The notes below the pieces were generated by a model. The model was not told the origin of the DNA. It was given only the letters and a program-made list of their open reading frames with translations, and did no database searches. From an uncultured Eubacteriales bacterium (GTDB lineage: Bacteria; Bacillota; Clostridia; Peptostreptococcales; Anaerovoracaceae): 10,087 bases of DNA. Below are positions 1 to 6,588 of this stretch, in pieces. Within the stretch, counting starts at the first letter, position 1; each line of letters starts with the position of its first letter. The position numbers and the translations under genes were made by a program. Location: the NCBI GenBank assembly GCA_900551415.1, contig URWB01000091.1, forward strand, positions 1 to 10,087, read 5' to 3'.

Positions 1-1
1 T

Positions 2-700
2 GAGCGTGACTTCGCAAAGCATCCCAATGCCAGTGAGTTTCCGAAGATCTCAATGATTTGGAAGTCCATCCCATCTCAGCTTGCCCGAGAAAACAAGAAA
101 TTTCTTTATAAAGTCGTCAAAGAAGGTGCAAGAGCACGAGAATACGAGGATGCACTCCAATGGTTGGTAGACGCGCGTCTTGTTCACAAGGTATATCGCA
201 GTTCCGCGCCCGGTCTGCCGATGTCAGCCTACGATGACCTCTCTGCATTTAAAATTTATCTGGTCGATGTGGGCCTCCTCCGCCGTCTGGCACAGCTTGC
301 TCCGACAGCTTTCGTTGAGGGTAACCGTCTATTCACGGAATTCAAAGGGGCACTGACAGAAAACTATGTACTGCAGACCCTGCTTACACAGTTTGAAGTC
401 ATGCCCCGTTACTGGAGTCAGAATAATCCGCCCTATGAAGTTGATTTCCTGATCCAGCGAGAAAATGATATTTTCCCTATTGAGGTGAAGTCCGCGGACA
501 ACACTGCCAGCCGCAGTCTTAAAAAGTTTAAGGAACGTTTTCCGGATCAGGTAAAACTTCGCATTCGTTTTTCGTTAGATAACCTGAAGTTGGACGACGA
601 TGTCCTGAATATTCCGCTGTTCATGGCTGACCATACAGATCGATTGATTGGTCTGGCTCTGGACACAGTGAAGACCCCGCATGCTGCAGCCAAAATATAA
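2..700 (+). CDS. ATP-binding protein with DUF4143 domain, C-terminal part (5' end outside window)
   Basis: The reading frame is open from base 2, so this is the C-terminal 232 residues of a longer protein; the Met at base 53 is internal. It resembles the C-terminal half of the AAA-type ATPases that carry DUF4143, usually about 400 residues with the Walker motifs in the N-terminal half, which lies outside the window. Visible hallmarks are the segment AFKIYLVDVGLLRRL, then FKGALTENYVLQTL, and a PD-(D/E)XK nuclease-like pair: EVDFLI followed about 15 residues later by PIEVKS. Family members are common in anaerobes, often in accessory regions, and their cellular role is poorly known. The stop TAA lies 2 nt from the end of the convergent xpt gene, so no separate terminator fits between them. 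The domain call is firm; the biological role is unknown. Confidence 0.85.
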   Translation, partial: ERDFAKHPNASEFPKISMIWKSIPSQLARENKKFLYKVVKEGARAREYEDALQWLVDARLVHKVYRSSAPGLPMSAYDDLSAFKIYLVDVGLLRRLAQLAPTAFVEGNRLFTEFKGALTENYVLQTLLTQFEVMPRYWSQNNPPYEVDFLIQRENDIFPIEVKSADNTASRSLKKFKERFPDQVKLRIRFSLDNLKLDDDVLNIPLFMADHTDRLIGLALDTVKTPHAAAKI

Positions 701-702
701 TC

Positions 703-1275
703 TCAGGCAAATTCAATCTCGCCGTTTTCGAGTTTGGATACTGAGGCCAGCGTTTCCACGCGGTAGCCCTGTGCCTCCAGCGCGGCCTTGCCGCCCTGAA
801 AATCTTTGCTGATGACAATGCCGACACCTGCCACCTCTGCACCCGCCTCTTCAATGATCTTGCAGAGCGCCAAAGACGCTTCTCCATGCGCAAGGAAATC
901 ATCGATAATCAGCACGCGTTCTCCTGCTCTCAGATGTTTTTTCGCCACACGCAGCAGATTGTTCGTCTGCTTCGTGAACGAAAACGCGTCTGCCGTATAG
1001 CAATCCTCGACCATCGTGTTCGGTGCAGCTTTTTTGGCAAAGACCACCGGTACGAAGTCGAAATATCTTGCTGCCGCGAGTGCGATCGCGATCCCGCTCG
1101 CCTCCACCGTCAGAATTTTATCCACCGGTGTGTCCGCGAAACGCCTGCCAAGCTCCGCGCCGATCTCATCCATAAAGCGCGTGTCAATCTGATGATTGAT
1201 GAACCCATCCACGTTGATGCGGTCCGAGCCGACCGCCACGCCCTCTGTTTTAATTCGCTGTTTCAGTGCTTCCAT
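703..1275 (-). CDS. xpt: Xanthine phosphoribosyltransferase
   Basis: Converts xanthine and PRPP to XMP in cytosolic purine salvage. The 190-residue protein matches the type of B. subtilis Xpt (about 194 residues) along its length: it begins MEALKQRIKTEG, has VDGFINHQID at 22-31, VEASGIA at 57-63, SFTKQT at 99-104, the PRPP-binding loop VLIIDDFLAHGEA at 121-133, and GIVISKDFQ at 152-160. The two adjacent Asp residues of the loop (125-126) are present. The ATG at 1275 is preceded by a GAGG Shine-Dalgarno element 8 nt upstream. It follows the HD-domain gene by 15 nt on the same strand, so it is probably the last gene of a three-gene transcript beginning with the transporter. No purine riboswitch is visible in that short gap, unlike the well-known xpt leader of B. 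subtilis. Confidence 0.95.
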   Translation of the reverse strand: MEALKQRIKTEGVAVGSDRINVDGFINHQIDTRFMDEIGAELGRRFADTPVDKILTVEASGIAIALAAARYFDFVPVVFAKKAAPNTMVEDCYTADAFSFTKQTNNLLRVAKKHLRAGERVLIIDDFLAHGEASLALCKIIEEAGAEVAGVGIVISKDFQGGKAALEAQGYRVETLASVSKLENGEIEFA

Positions 1276-1290
1276 GTTGCTGCCTCGTTT

Positions 1291-1848
1291 CTATTCTGCC
1301 GGTTCTTCGCAGGTTTTCATGGCTTCTAAGGTTTCACCGAGCAGCTCGTCCAGCTCCCAGCCAAGCATTTCAGCACCCTGCTTGATGACTTCACGATCGC
1401 AGCCCGCCGCGAAGTGCTTATCCTTGAATTTTTTCTTTAAGGATTTGAGCTCCATATCCTGTACGCTCTTGGACGGACGCATCAGCGCCGCCGCCCCGAT
1501 CAGACCGGTCAGCTCGTCACAGGCAAAGAGCACCTTCTCCATTTCCTTTTCCGGCTCGACATCGACGCACAGACCGTAGCCATGCGATACGATCGCGTGG
1601 ATCATATCCTCGTCCACACCCGCCTCTCTGAGCAGATCCGGCGCTTTCTTGCAGTGCTCATCCGGCCACATCTCGAAGTCGATATCGTGCAGCAGACCGA
1701 CGATGCCCCAAAATTCCTCTTCATCGGCATAGCCGAGCTTCTTTGCGAAATAGCGCATCGTGCCCTCGACCATTCTGCCATGGTGCAGATGGAAGTCCTC
1801 TTTGTTATACTTTTTCAGCAATGCATATGCTTCGTCTCTCGTTATCAT
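1291..1848 (-). CDS. HD-domain phosphohydrolase family protein
   Basis: A 185-residue cytosolic protein of the HD superfamily of metal-dependent phosphohydrolases. The metal-binding pattern is visible: His22-His23 near the start (LHHGRMVEG), the HD doublet at 54-55 in GLLHDIDFE, His84 and His89 in the helix MIHAIVSHGYG, and Asp111 in FACDELTGLIG. This resembles the uncharacterised stand-alone HD hydrolases of Firmicutes; the substrate cannot be read from sequence. Start choice: a GTG at 1857 would add three residues, but it sits inside the Shine-Dalgarno element AGAGGTG, which is well placed 6 nt before the ATG at 1848, so ATG is preferred. A weak -10-like TACAAT (minus strand, 1876-1871) lies just upstream without a good -35. 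The adjacent xpt suggests, but does not prove, a link to nucleotide metabolism. Confidence 0.85.
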   Translation of the reverse strand: MITRDEAYALLKKYNKEDFHLHHGRMVEGTMRYFAKKLGYADEEEFWGIVGLLHDIDFEMWPDEHCKKAPDLLREAGVDEDMIHAIVSHGYGLCVDVEPEKEMEKVLFACDELTGLIGAAALMRPSKSVQDMELKSLKKKFKDKHFAAGCDREVIKQGAEMLGWELDELLGETLEAMKTCEEPAE

Positions 1849-1914
1849 TCTTGTCACCTCTGTTGTCTTGATTGTATGTCATTTTTATGGAATTCTGCGC
1901 TTCCGCCGCCCTGC

Positions 1915-2838
1915 CTATCTCGGTTCATTCGGCAGTTTCGCCTGTTTTTCCGGTAAGTTGGAAAGAATCACCGCGCAGAAGATGACCGCGCAGCCGAGCA
2001 GCTGCCGCAGTGTCATGCTTTCATGCAGCACCAGCGCGCCGGAGATCGCCGCGAACGCGGATTCCAGCGAAAGAATCAGTGACGCCGCGGTCGGATCCGC
2101 GTCTGCCTGCGCCACGACCTGCAGCGTGTAACCGATACCGCAGGACAGCACGCCCGCGTACAAAATCGGCAGCCAGCAGGCCAGAATATTGCCGAGATCC
2201 GGCGTTTCAAAAATAGCCATGCAGATCAGACCGAGCACGCCCGCGAACAGGAACTGCACACAGGAAATTTTGATGCCGTCGCCTTTTGGGGAGTAATAGT
2301 CAATGGTCTGAATATGGACCGCGAACGCCGCCGCGCAGAGCAGCACCAGCATATCGCCGAATTCCAGCTTCAGCGAGGCTTCGGTCATGCAGAGCAGATA
2401 AAATCCCACCGCACCCAAGAGCACGCAGAGCCACATGATCGGCCGCACGCGTTTTCTCATAAAAATACTGATAATCGGAACGAAAGCAATATACAAGGTG
2501 GTGATAAAGCCCGCCTTGCCGACCGTTGTATACATCACGCCGAACTGCTGCAGGCTGGACGCCACGAAGAGTGCCGCGCCGCAGAACAGACCGCCGATGA
2601 TGGAAACCTTGTCTTTTTCCCAATCAAAAATCTTCTGCGGTGCGCCGTCTGCCCCTGCATGCTTCTTGCCGAACACATAGATGACCGGAATCAGCACCAG
2701 ACCGCCGATCAAGGTACGAATGCCGTTGTAGGTAAACGGCTCGATATAGTCCATGCCGCTCTTTTGCGCCACGAAGGAAGAGCCCCAGATAGCCGCCGTA
2801 ATCAGCAGCAAAATATTGCTTCGCATTTTTTTACTCAT
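1915..2838 (-). CDS. DMT-superfamily (EamA) transporter
   Basis: A 307-residue integral membrane protein with the ten-helix, two-EamA-repeat pattern of drug/metabolite transporters. The first helix contains ITAAIWGSSFVAQK, the usual family opening. A charged cytosolic or loop segment (about 56-80, GKKHAGADG... DWEKDK) separates helices 2 and 3. The second repeat ends with ASLILSLESAFAAISGALVL followed by a final hydrophobic helix and a polar tail. Start choice: the frame extends upstream to 2994, but that stretch overlaps the divergent promoters and is not transporter-like. The ATG at 2838 has AGGAAGGA about 10 nt upstream and gives the usual family length of about 300. The substrate is not predictable; the family exports or imports amino acids, nucleosides and other metabolites. 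It is probably the first gene of the minus-strand run with the HD gene and xpt, so a purine-related substrate is possible but unproven. Confidence 0.9.
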   Translation of the reverse strand: MSKKMRSNILLLITAAIWGSSFVAQKSGMDYIEPFTYNGIRTLIGGLVLIPVIYVFGKKHAGADGAPQKIFDWEKDKVSIIGGLFCGAALFVASSLQQFGVMYTTVGKAGFITTLYIAFVPIISIFMRKRVRPIMWLCVLLGAVGFYLLCMTEASLKLEFGDMLVLLCAAAFAVHIQTIDYYSPKGDGIKISCVQFLFAGVLGLICMAIFETPDLGNILACWLPILYAGVLSCGIGYTLQVVAQADADPTAASLILSLESAFAAISGALVLHESMTLRQLLGCAVIFCAVILSNLPEKQAKLPNEPR

Positions 2839-2872
2839 CAGATTTATTTCCTTCCTCACTAAGTTATACAGT

Positions 2873-2901
2873 ATTCTAACAAAAAAAGCCGCTTCCCGCA
2901 A
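2873..2901 (-). promoter_or_regulatory. Promoter of the transporter gene (extended -10)
   Basis: On the minus strand TTGCGG (plus 2896-2901) is followed after exactly 17 nt by TAGAAT (plus 2873-2878). A TG dinucleotide one base before the -10 gives an extended -10 element. The predicted start near 2866 leaves a leader of about 28 nt ending in the AGGAAGGA ribosome site of the transporter. The -35 matches consensus only in TTG. The 17-nt spacer contains a run of seven T on the transcribed-sense strand. Confidence 0.55.
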
Positions 2902-2941
2902 GGCACAGGGCGCGGAATTCCATGAAATTTTTTTGTTTGTA

Positions 2942-2970
2942 TGGCAAAGCGCGTTTTTTTTTGATACAAT
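2942..2970 (+). promoter_or_regulatory. Promoter of the cobalamin operon, probably giving a leaderless mRNA
   Basis: TACAAT at 2965-2970 is preceded by TG at 2962-2963 and one base, forming an extended -10. A weak -35 (TGGCAA, 2942-2947) sits 17 nt upstream. By the usual geometry, with six bases between the -10 and +1, transcription begins at 2977, which is the A of the ATG of the TIM-barrel gene. No Shine-Dalgarno sequence is present in the 20 nt before that ATG, which fits a leaderless transcript. A run of nine T (2954-2962) fills much of the spacer. Confidence 0.55.
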
Positions 2971-2976
2971 AGACGC

Positions 2977-3759
2977 ATGATGAAACAAAACCAATTATTT
3001 ATCGCAACTTTTTCCAACGACGCGGCCCAGCTCGCTCGCACGTACGGCATCGGTCTGGAGCTCAATCACACCTGCATCTCTGAGATGCTTGACCCGTCAA
3101 ACCGCGACGCGCTGCTCGAAGAGATCCGGCGTGACATGGACGCAAGCGGCGCAGACACCCCGCAAAAGCTGCTGCTGCATGGTCCTTTTACCGAAATCTA
3201 TCCGGCAGCGATTGATTATCGCGCCAGAGAGCTGGGCATGCAGCGTCTAAATGAAGCCTATGCGGTCGCCGCGGCGCTCGGCGTAACCCGCATGATCGTG
3301 CACAATGGCTGGCTGCCATTCATCTATTTTAAAAGCTGGCAAGCCGAAAAAGGCGCCCTGTTCTGGCAAGCCTTCCTGCGCGATAAGCCCGCGGACTTCG
3401 AGCTTTGTATTGAAAACGTGTTGGAGGACGAGCCGGATATGCTCGTCGATATGATGCAGCAAATCGATGATCCGCGCATCCGCCTTTGTCTGGATATCGG
3501 ACACGCCAACGCAGTGACTGCGAAAAATCTTCCTGTCACGCAGTGGATCCAGCGTCTGGCTCCGTACCTCGCGCACTTTCACTTGCACAACAACGATGGC
3601 AGCGGCGACACGCATGCTGCCTTTGACGCGGGCAGCATGGACATGCAGGAAATTTTGCAGACCATCGACCGCTGCTGTGCGGACGACGTAACCTACACCA
3701 TCGAGGCGCGGGAACCGCTTCCCTGCCTTGCATGGCTCAAAGCACATCAATATTTATAA
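2977..3759 (+). CDS. Sugar phosphate isomerase/epimerase-like TIM-barrel protein opening the cob operon
   Basis: A 260-residue protein of the xylose-isomerase-like TIM-barrel superfamily (the group with IolE, hydroxypyruvate isomerase and endonuclease IV). Likely metal or active-site positions appear in order along the barrel strands: His68 (LLLHGPF), His109 (MIVHNGW), Glu146 (LCIENV), Asp173 and His176 (CLDIGHAN), His202 and His204 (HFHLHNNDG), Asp211 and His213 (GDTHAAFDAG), and Glu243 (YTIEAR). This set supports a metal-dependent enzyme; the exact reaction is not readable. The gene begins ATGATG with no ribosome site, directly at the predicted transcription start; the second ATG (2980) is an alternative start. 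It lies 16 nt before cobT on the same strand with no terminator between, so co-transcription with the B12 genes is likely. A role in lower-ligand or ribose-phosphate chemistry is inference only. Confidence 0.85.
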   Translation: MMKQNQLFIATFSNDAAQLARTYGIGLELNHTCISEMLDPSNRDALLEEIRRDMDASGADTPQKLLLHGPFTEIYPAAIDYRARELGMQRLNEAYAVAAALGVTRMIVHNGWLPFIYFKSWQAEKGALFWQAFLRDKPADFELCIENVLEDEPDMLVDMMQQIDDPRIRLCLDIGHANAVTAKNLPVTQWIQRLAPYLAHFHLHNNDGSGDTHAAFDAGSMDMQEILQTIDRCCADDVTYTIEAREPLPCLAWLKAHQYL

Positions 3760-3775
3760 TCACCGGAGGAATCCC

Positions 3776-4939
3776 ATGCAAACGCAAAATATACAGTTAA
3801 GCGAAATTTTAGATACCATTGAAGAGATGGGCGATTTAAGCGAAAGCGCCATGGAGGCCGCACGCGCGCGGCAGGAAATTCTCGCCAAGCCGACCGGCGC
3901 GCTCGGCAGATTGGAGGACATTTCCATACAGCTTGCCGGCATCACCGGTAAAGTCAAAAACAATATGCAGAAGCAAGCGATCGTCATCATGTCCGCGGAT
4001 AACGGCGTCGTCAGCGAAGGCGTTGCCTCCGCGCCGCAGTCTGTGACGCTTTCACAAACCATCAACTTTACCAGACATCTGACAGGGGTCAGCTCGATGG
4101 CAAAATACTTCGGCATCGATCTGCTGGTCATCGACGTTGGCGTCAAAATGCCGATCCCGGAGGCGCTGTATGCGCCCGAGATGACCGAGCATGTCTGCGC
4201 GGACGTCTGCTGCCAGACAGGACTCACCCAAAAGATCGTCAACCGCCGCATCGCAGACGGCACCAAAAATCTCGCCAAGGAGCCTGCCATGACCGAGGAC
4301 GAGGCGCTCCGCGCGATCCGGACCGGTATGGAGGCTGTCGAAGCGATCAAACGATGCGGTTACGATATCTTCGGCGTGGGTGAAATGGGCATCGGCAACA
4401 CCACCACCAGCGCCTGCGTACTGGCCGCGTTCTGCGGCAGATCCGGCGCGGAAGTCGTCGGCCGCGGCGGCGGTCTCAACGACGAAGGTCTCGCCAAAAA
4501 AATCCGCATTGTGGACGAAGCCACGCGGGGACTTGATCCCGCTGATGTCCTCGGCATTCTTGCCAAGGTTGGCGGCTTTGACATCTGCGCGATGGTCGGT
4601 GCCTTCCTCGGCGCTGCCTATTACAAGCTTCCGGCAGTCATCGACGGCTACATCTCCGCTGTCGCGGCGCTGGCAGCGGTTCGGCTCGCGCCAAAAGCAG
4701 CCGGTTATCTGTTCGGCTCGCATCTCTCCAAGGAGCAGGGCTACCTCATCGCCATGGACGCGCTCGGCATCCGCCCGTTCTTTGACCTCGGCATGCGGCT
4801 GGGCGAGGGCAGCGGCTGTCCGATCAGCTTTAAAATCATCGAAACCGCCTGTGCGACGATGAACGGCATGGCAACCTTCGCGGAAGGCGCCATCGACGCT
4901 GACTATCTGGAAGAAGGCAAGAAAGGAAACTTTTTCTGA
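3776..4939 (+). CDS. cobT: Nicotinate-nucleotide-dimethylbenzimidazole phosphoribosyltransferase
   Basis: CobT transfers phosphoribose from nicotinate mononucleotide to a lower-ligand base such as 5,6-dimethylbenzimidazole, making alpha-ribazole phosphate for the cobalamin nucleotide loop. The 387-residue protein shows the family motifs: PTGALGRLE at 39-47, the SADNGVVSEG segment at 73-82, VGEMGIGNTTTSA at 201-213, GRGGGLND at 229-236, DGYISAVAALAA at 290-301, GSHLSKEQGY at 314-323 and DLGMRLGEGSG at 337-347. Glu344 in the last motif corresponds to the catalytic glutamate known from Salmonella CobT. The length is a little above the usual 350. Start choice: an in-frame ATG at 3728 overlaps the upstream gene; the ATG at 3776 has GGAGGA (3765-3770) 5 nt upstream. 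The stop overlaps the start of the next gene (TGATG). The actual base used cannot be told from the sequence. Confidence 0.96.
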   Translation: MQTQNIQLSEILDTIEEMGDLSESAMEAARARQEILAKPTGALGRLEDISIQLAGITGKVKNNMQKQAIVIMSADNGVVSEGVASAPQSVTLSQTINFTRHLTGVSSMAKYFGIDLLVIDVGVKMPIPEALYAPEMTEHVCADVCCQTGLTQKIVNRRIADGTKNLAKEPAMTEDEALRAIRTGMEAVEAIKRCGYDIFGVGEMGIGNTTTSACVLAAFCGRSGAEVVGRGGGLNDEGLAKKIRIVDEATRGLDPADVLGILAKVGGFDICAMVGAFLGAAYYKLPAVIDGYISAVAALAAVRLAPKAAGYLFGSHLSKEQGYLIAMDALGIRPFFDLGMRLGEGSGCPISFKIIETACATMNGMATFAEGAIDADYLEEGKKGNFF

Positions 4940-5496
4940 TGAATATCTTTATCAGCGGCGGCTGCAAAAACGGAAAATCCTACCACGCGCAGGAGCTTGC
5001 GCGCGATATGGCTGTCCAAGGTGGTCTCCCGCTCTATTACCTGGCGACCATGATTCCGCATGATGACGAAGACCGCGCGCGGATTCGCCGCCACCTTTCC
5101 GAGCGGGACGGCTGGGGTTTTGAGACCGTTGAGCAGGGAACAAATATCTGCGCGGTCCTCGACAGCCGAACCGTCAGCGGACAACCGGTCGAGCGCGGCG
5201 GCGTTTTTCTCCTGGACAGTGTGACGGCACTGCTCTCCAACGAGATGTTCCGCGCAGACGGCAGTGTGGATTTTGATGCCGGTTCGCGTATTGCGGAGGA
5301 TCTCACGCGCTTTGCCGCACAAACAGGAAACACGGTCTTTGTCTCGGATTATCTCTATTCGGACGCGTTTGCCTTTGACGATTTTACCGACCACTACCGC
5401 GAGGCGCTCGCGCTGTGCGACCGTGCGCTTGCCAAATGCTGCGATCAGGTCATCGAAGTCAGCTACGGATTTTATCACTACTGGAAAGGACTCTAA
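4939..5496 (+). CDS. cobU: CobU-like adenosylcobinamide kinase/guanylyltransferase, divergent C-terminus
   Basis: CobU phosphorylates adenosylcobinamide and then transfers GMP to give adenosylcobinamide-GDP. The 185-residue protein has the usual CobU length and a canonical N-terminal half: the P-loop GGCKNGKS at 7-14, YYLATMIPHDDED at 33-45, and RIRRHLSERDGWGFETVE at 48-65, where His52 occupies the position of the guanylylated histidine of Salmonella CobU (His46). LLDSVTALLSNEMF at 91-104 matches the central family motif. The C-terminal third is not canonical: the expected NEVG-x-GIVP motif and the following R-x-x-x-D-x-x-G helix are missing, replaced from about 134 by VFVSDYLYSDAFAFDD and a Cys-rich helix. 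These missing motifs occur in the second CobU-like gene at 6589. The ATG overlaps the cobT stop by 1 nt, implying translational coupling; AAAGGA lies about 11 nt upstream. Confidence 0.87.
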   Translation: MNIFISGGCKNGKSYHAQELARDMAVQGGLPLYYLATMIPHDDEDRARIRRHLSERDGWGFETVEQGTNICAVLDSRTVSGQPVERGGVFLLDSVTALLSNEMFRADGSVDFDAGSRIAEDLTRFAAQTGNTVFVSDYLYSDAFAFDDFTDHYREALALCDRALAKCCDQVIEVSYGFYHYWKGL

Positions 5497-5499
5497 CTT

Positions 5500-6498
5500 A
5501 TGAAACAGTATCTAACGGGCTTTTTTATGGCGTGGGGTAATTTTTGTGCCCTGCCCTGCCCTTGCAAGCGTTGGGATACCAACGCGACGCCGCTGATGCT
5601 CGGTTTTCTGCCCTCTGTCGGCGTGATCATCGGCGCGATTTGGGCTGTCCTCTATTTCGCGGCCGTTTATTTCGGTCTGCCTTATCTGGTGGTCGCTTTT
5701 TTGGTGACCTTCCTGCCGTTCGCGCTCTGCGGTTTCCTGCACATGGACGGCTTCATGGACTGCTCGGACGCGATCCTGTCGCGCCGTCCGCTCGAGGACC
5801 GGCAGCGCATCCTCAAGGACAGTCACACCGGTGCTTTCGCGGTCATCAGCATTGTATTCTATATTCTGGCGTACTTCGCCTTCACTTCGACCGCCATCAC
5901 CATCGGCATTGATTTCGCAAATATGATTCTGCTCGTCTGCTTGAGCCGCTCCGTTTCCGGACTGCACGTGCTGATCGCGAAGCCGATGCAGACCAGCCAG
6001 TACGCGAAGATGAATCCTGCGAGCGAGGCTGCGCCTGTACCGGCGGACGACGACGACTCTGCGGTAAGTCCCGTCGCAATCAAAGCGGAAGCTGCAGCAG
6101 ATCCTGCCGCGCTGCCTGTATCTTGCGACAATGCGAAAGCTGAAGCAGACTCTGACCAGGCATCCGCGGATATCGCGCCGTACGCGTCTTGCGATTCGGC
6201 TGCAGCTGCACCGGAGGCTTCCATAGCGGCTGCGGACGCGCCGCGAGAAGCGCGCCCGGCGACCAAAAAGCAAGGCATCGTCCTCCTGCTCACCCAGCTC
6301 GTGGTCTATCTGGCGCTCGCCTTTTGGTGCTCCAGTTATCCGATCGTCACTGCGATCATGTGTGCCTTTACGGTCTGCGCCGTCTGCGCGGCTATCTTTT
6401 ACGGGCGCAGGCAGCTTGGCGGCATGAACGGAGACATCGCCGGTTACGGCATCCTCTGGGGCGAGCTTTTCGGCATGCTCGCGCTGGCTCTTTTTTAA
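5500..6498 (+). CDS. cobS: Adenosylcobinamide-GDP ribazoletransferase with an Ala-rich insert
   Basis: CobS, an integral membrane enzyme, joins adenosylcobinamide-GDP to alpha-ribazole (phosphate), completing the nucleotide loop. Family motifs are present: GFLHMDGFMDCSDAILSRR at 78-96, equivalent to the usual HLDGLADTxDG region with its acidic residues, RQRILKDSHTGAFAVI at 101-116, and LGGMNGDIAGYGILWGE at 306-322. Hydrophobic segments lie at about 34-55, 61-80, 112-128, 132-148, 259-277, 281-300 and 321-332. At 332 residues it is about 80 longer than a usual CobS (about 250). The excess is a hydrophilic Ala/Asp/Glu/Pro-rich segment at about 174-256 placed between the middle and last membrane helices. 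The core motifs on both sides are intact, so an active enzyme is likely. It follows the cobU-like gene by 3 nt; GGAAAGGA about 9 nt before the ATG is the ribosome site. Confidence 0.93.
   Translation: MKQYLTGFFMAWGNFCALPCPCKRWDTNATPLMLGFLPSVGVIIGAIWAVLYFAAVYFGLPYLVVAFLVTFLPFALCGFLHMDGFMDCSDAILSRRPLEDRQRILKDSHTGAFAVISIVFYILAYFAFTSTAITIGIDFANMILLVCLSRSVSGLHVLIAKPMQTSQYAKMNPASEAAPVPADDDDSAVSPVAIKAEAAADPAALPVSCDNAKAEADSDQASADIAPYASCDSAAAAPEASIAAADAPREARPATKKQGIVLLLTQLVVYLALAFWCSSYPIVTAIMCAFTVCAVCAAIFYGRRQLGGMNGDIAGYGILWGELFGMLALALF
6019..6267 (+). repeat. Low-complexity insert in cobS built partly from an internal duplication
   Basis: This is the stretch encoding CobS residues 174-256. Two degenerate units can be read: residues 195-210 (KAEAAADPAALPVSCD, bases 6082-6129) and 213-232 (KAEADSDQ... 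APYASCD, bases 6136-6195). Both start KAEA and end SCD. A third Ala-rich piece, SAAAAPEASIAAAD, follows. No frameshift is seen and the frame continues into the last membrane helices. The unit boundaries are judged by eye. Confidence 0.65.
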
Positions 6499-6588
6499 AG
6501 CAGCGCAGCATACCCATATTCGTAAACGCACAATACAAGCAGCGCGCGAACGGAGCTTCGCGTACGCTGGCAGAACAAGGAGAATACC

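Noticed and set aside
703..1290. Purine riboswitch before xpt
   Set aside because: Only 15 nt separate xpt from the HD gene, too short for the aptamer.
2314..2862. 182-codon open frame on the plus strand
   Set aside because: Antisense shadow of the transporter gene; His/Gln/Arg-rich composition and no recognisable fold.
2839..2994. N-terminal extension of the transporter to 2994
   Set aside because: The extra 52 residues are not membrane-like, overlap both divergent promoters and the start of the TIM-barrel gene, and the internal ATG at 2838 has a good ribosome site.
6545..6562. Terminator between cobS and the short CobU-like gene
   Set aside because: The 6-bp stem CGCGAA/TTCGCG has no following T run and the next gene belongs to the same pathway.
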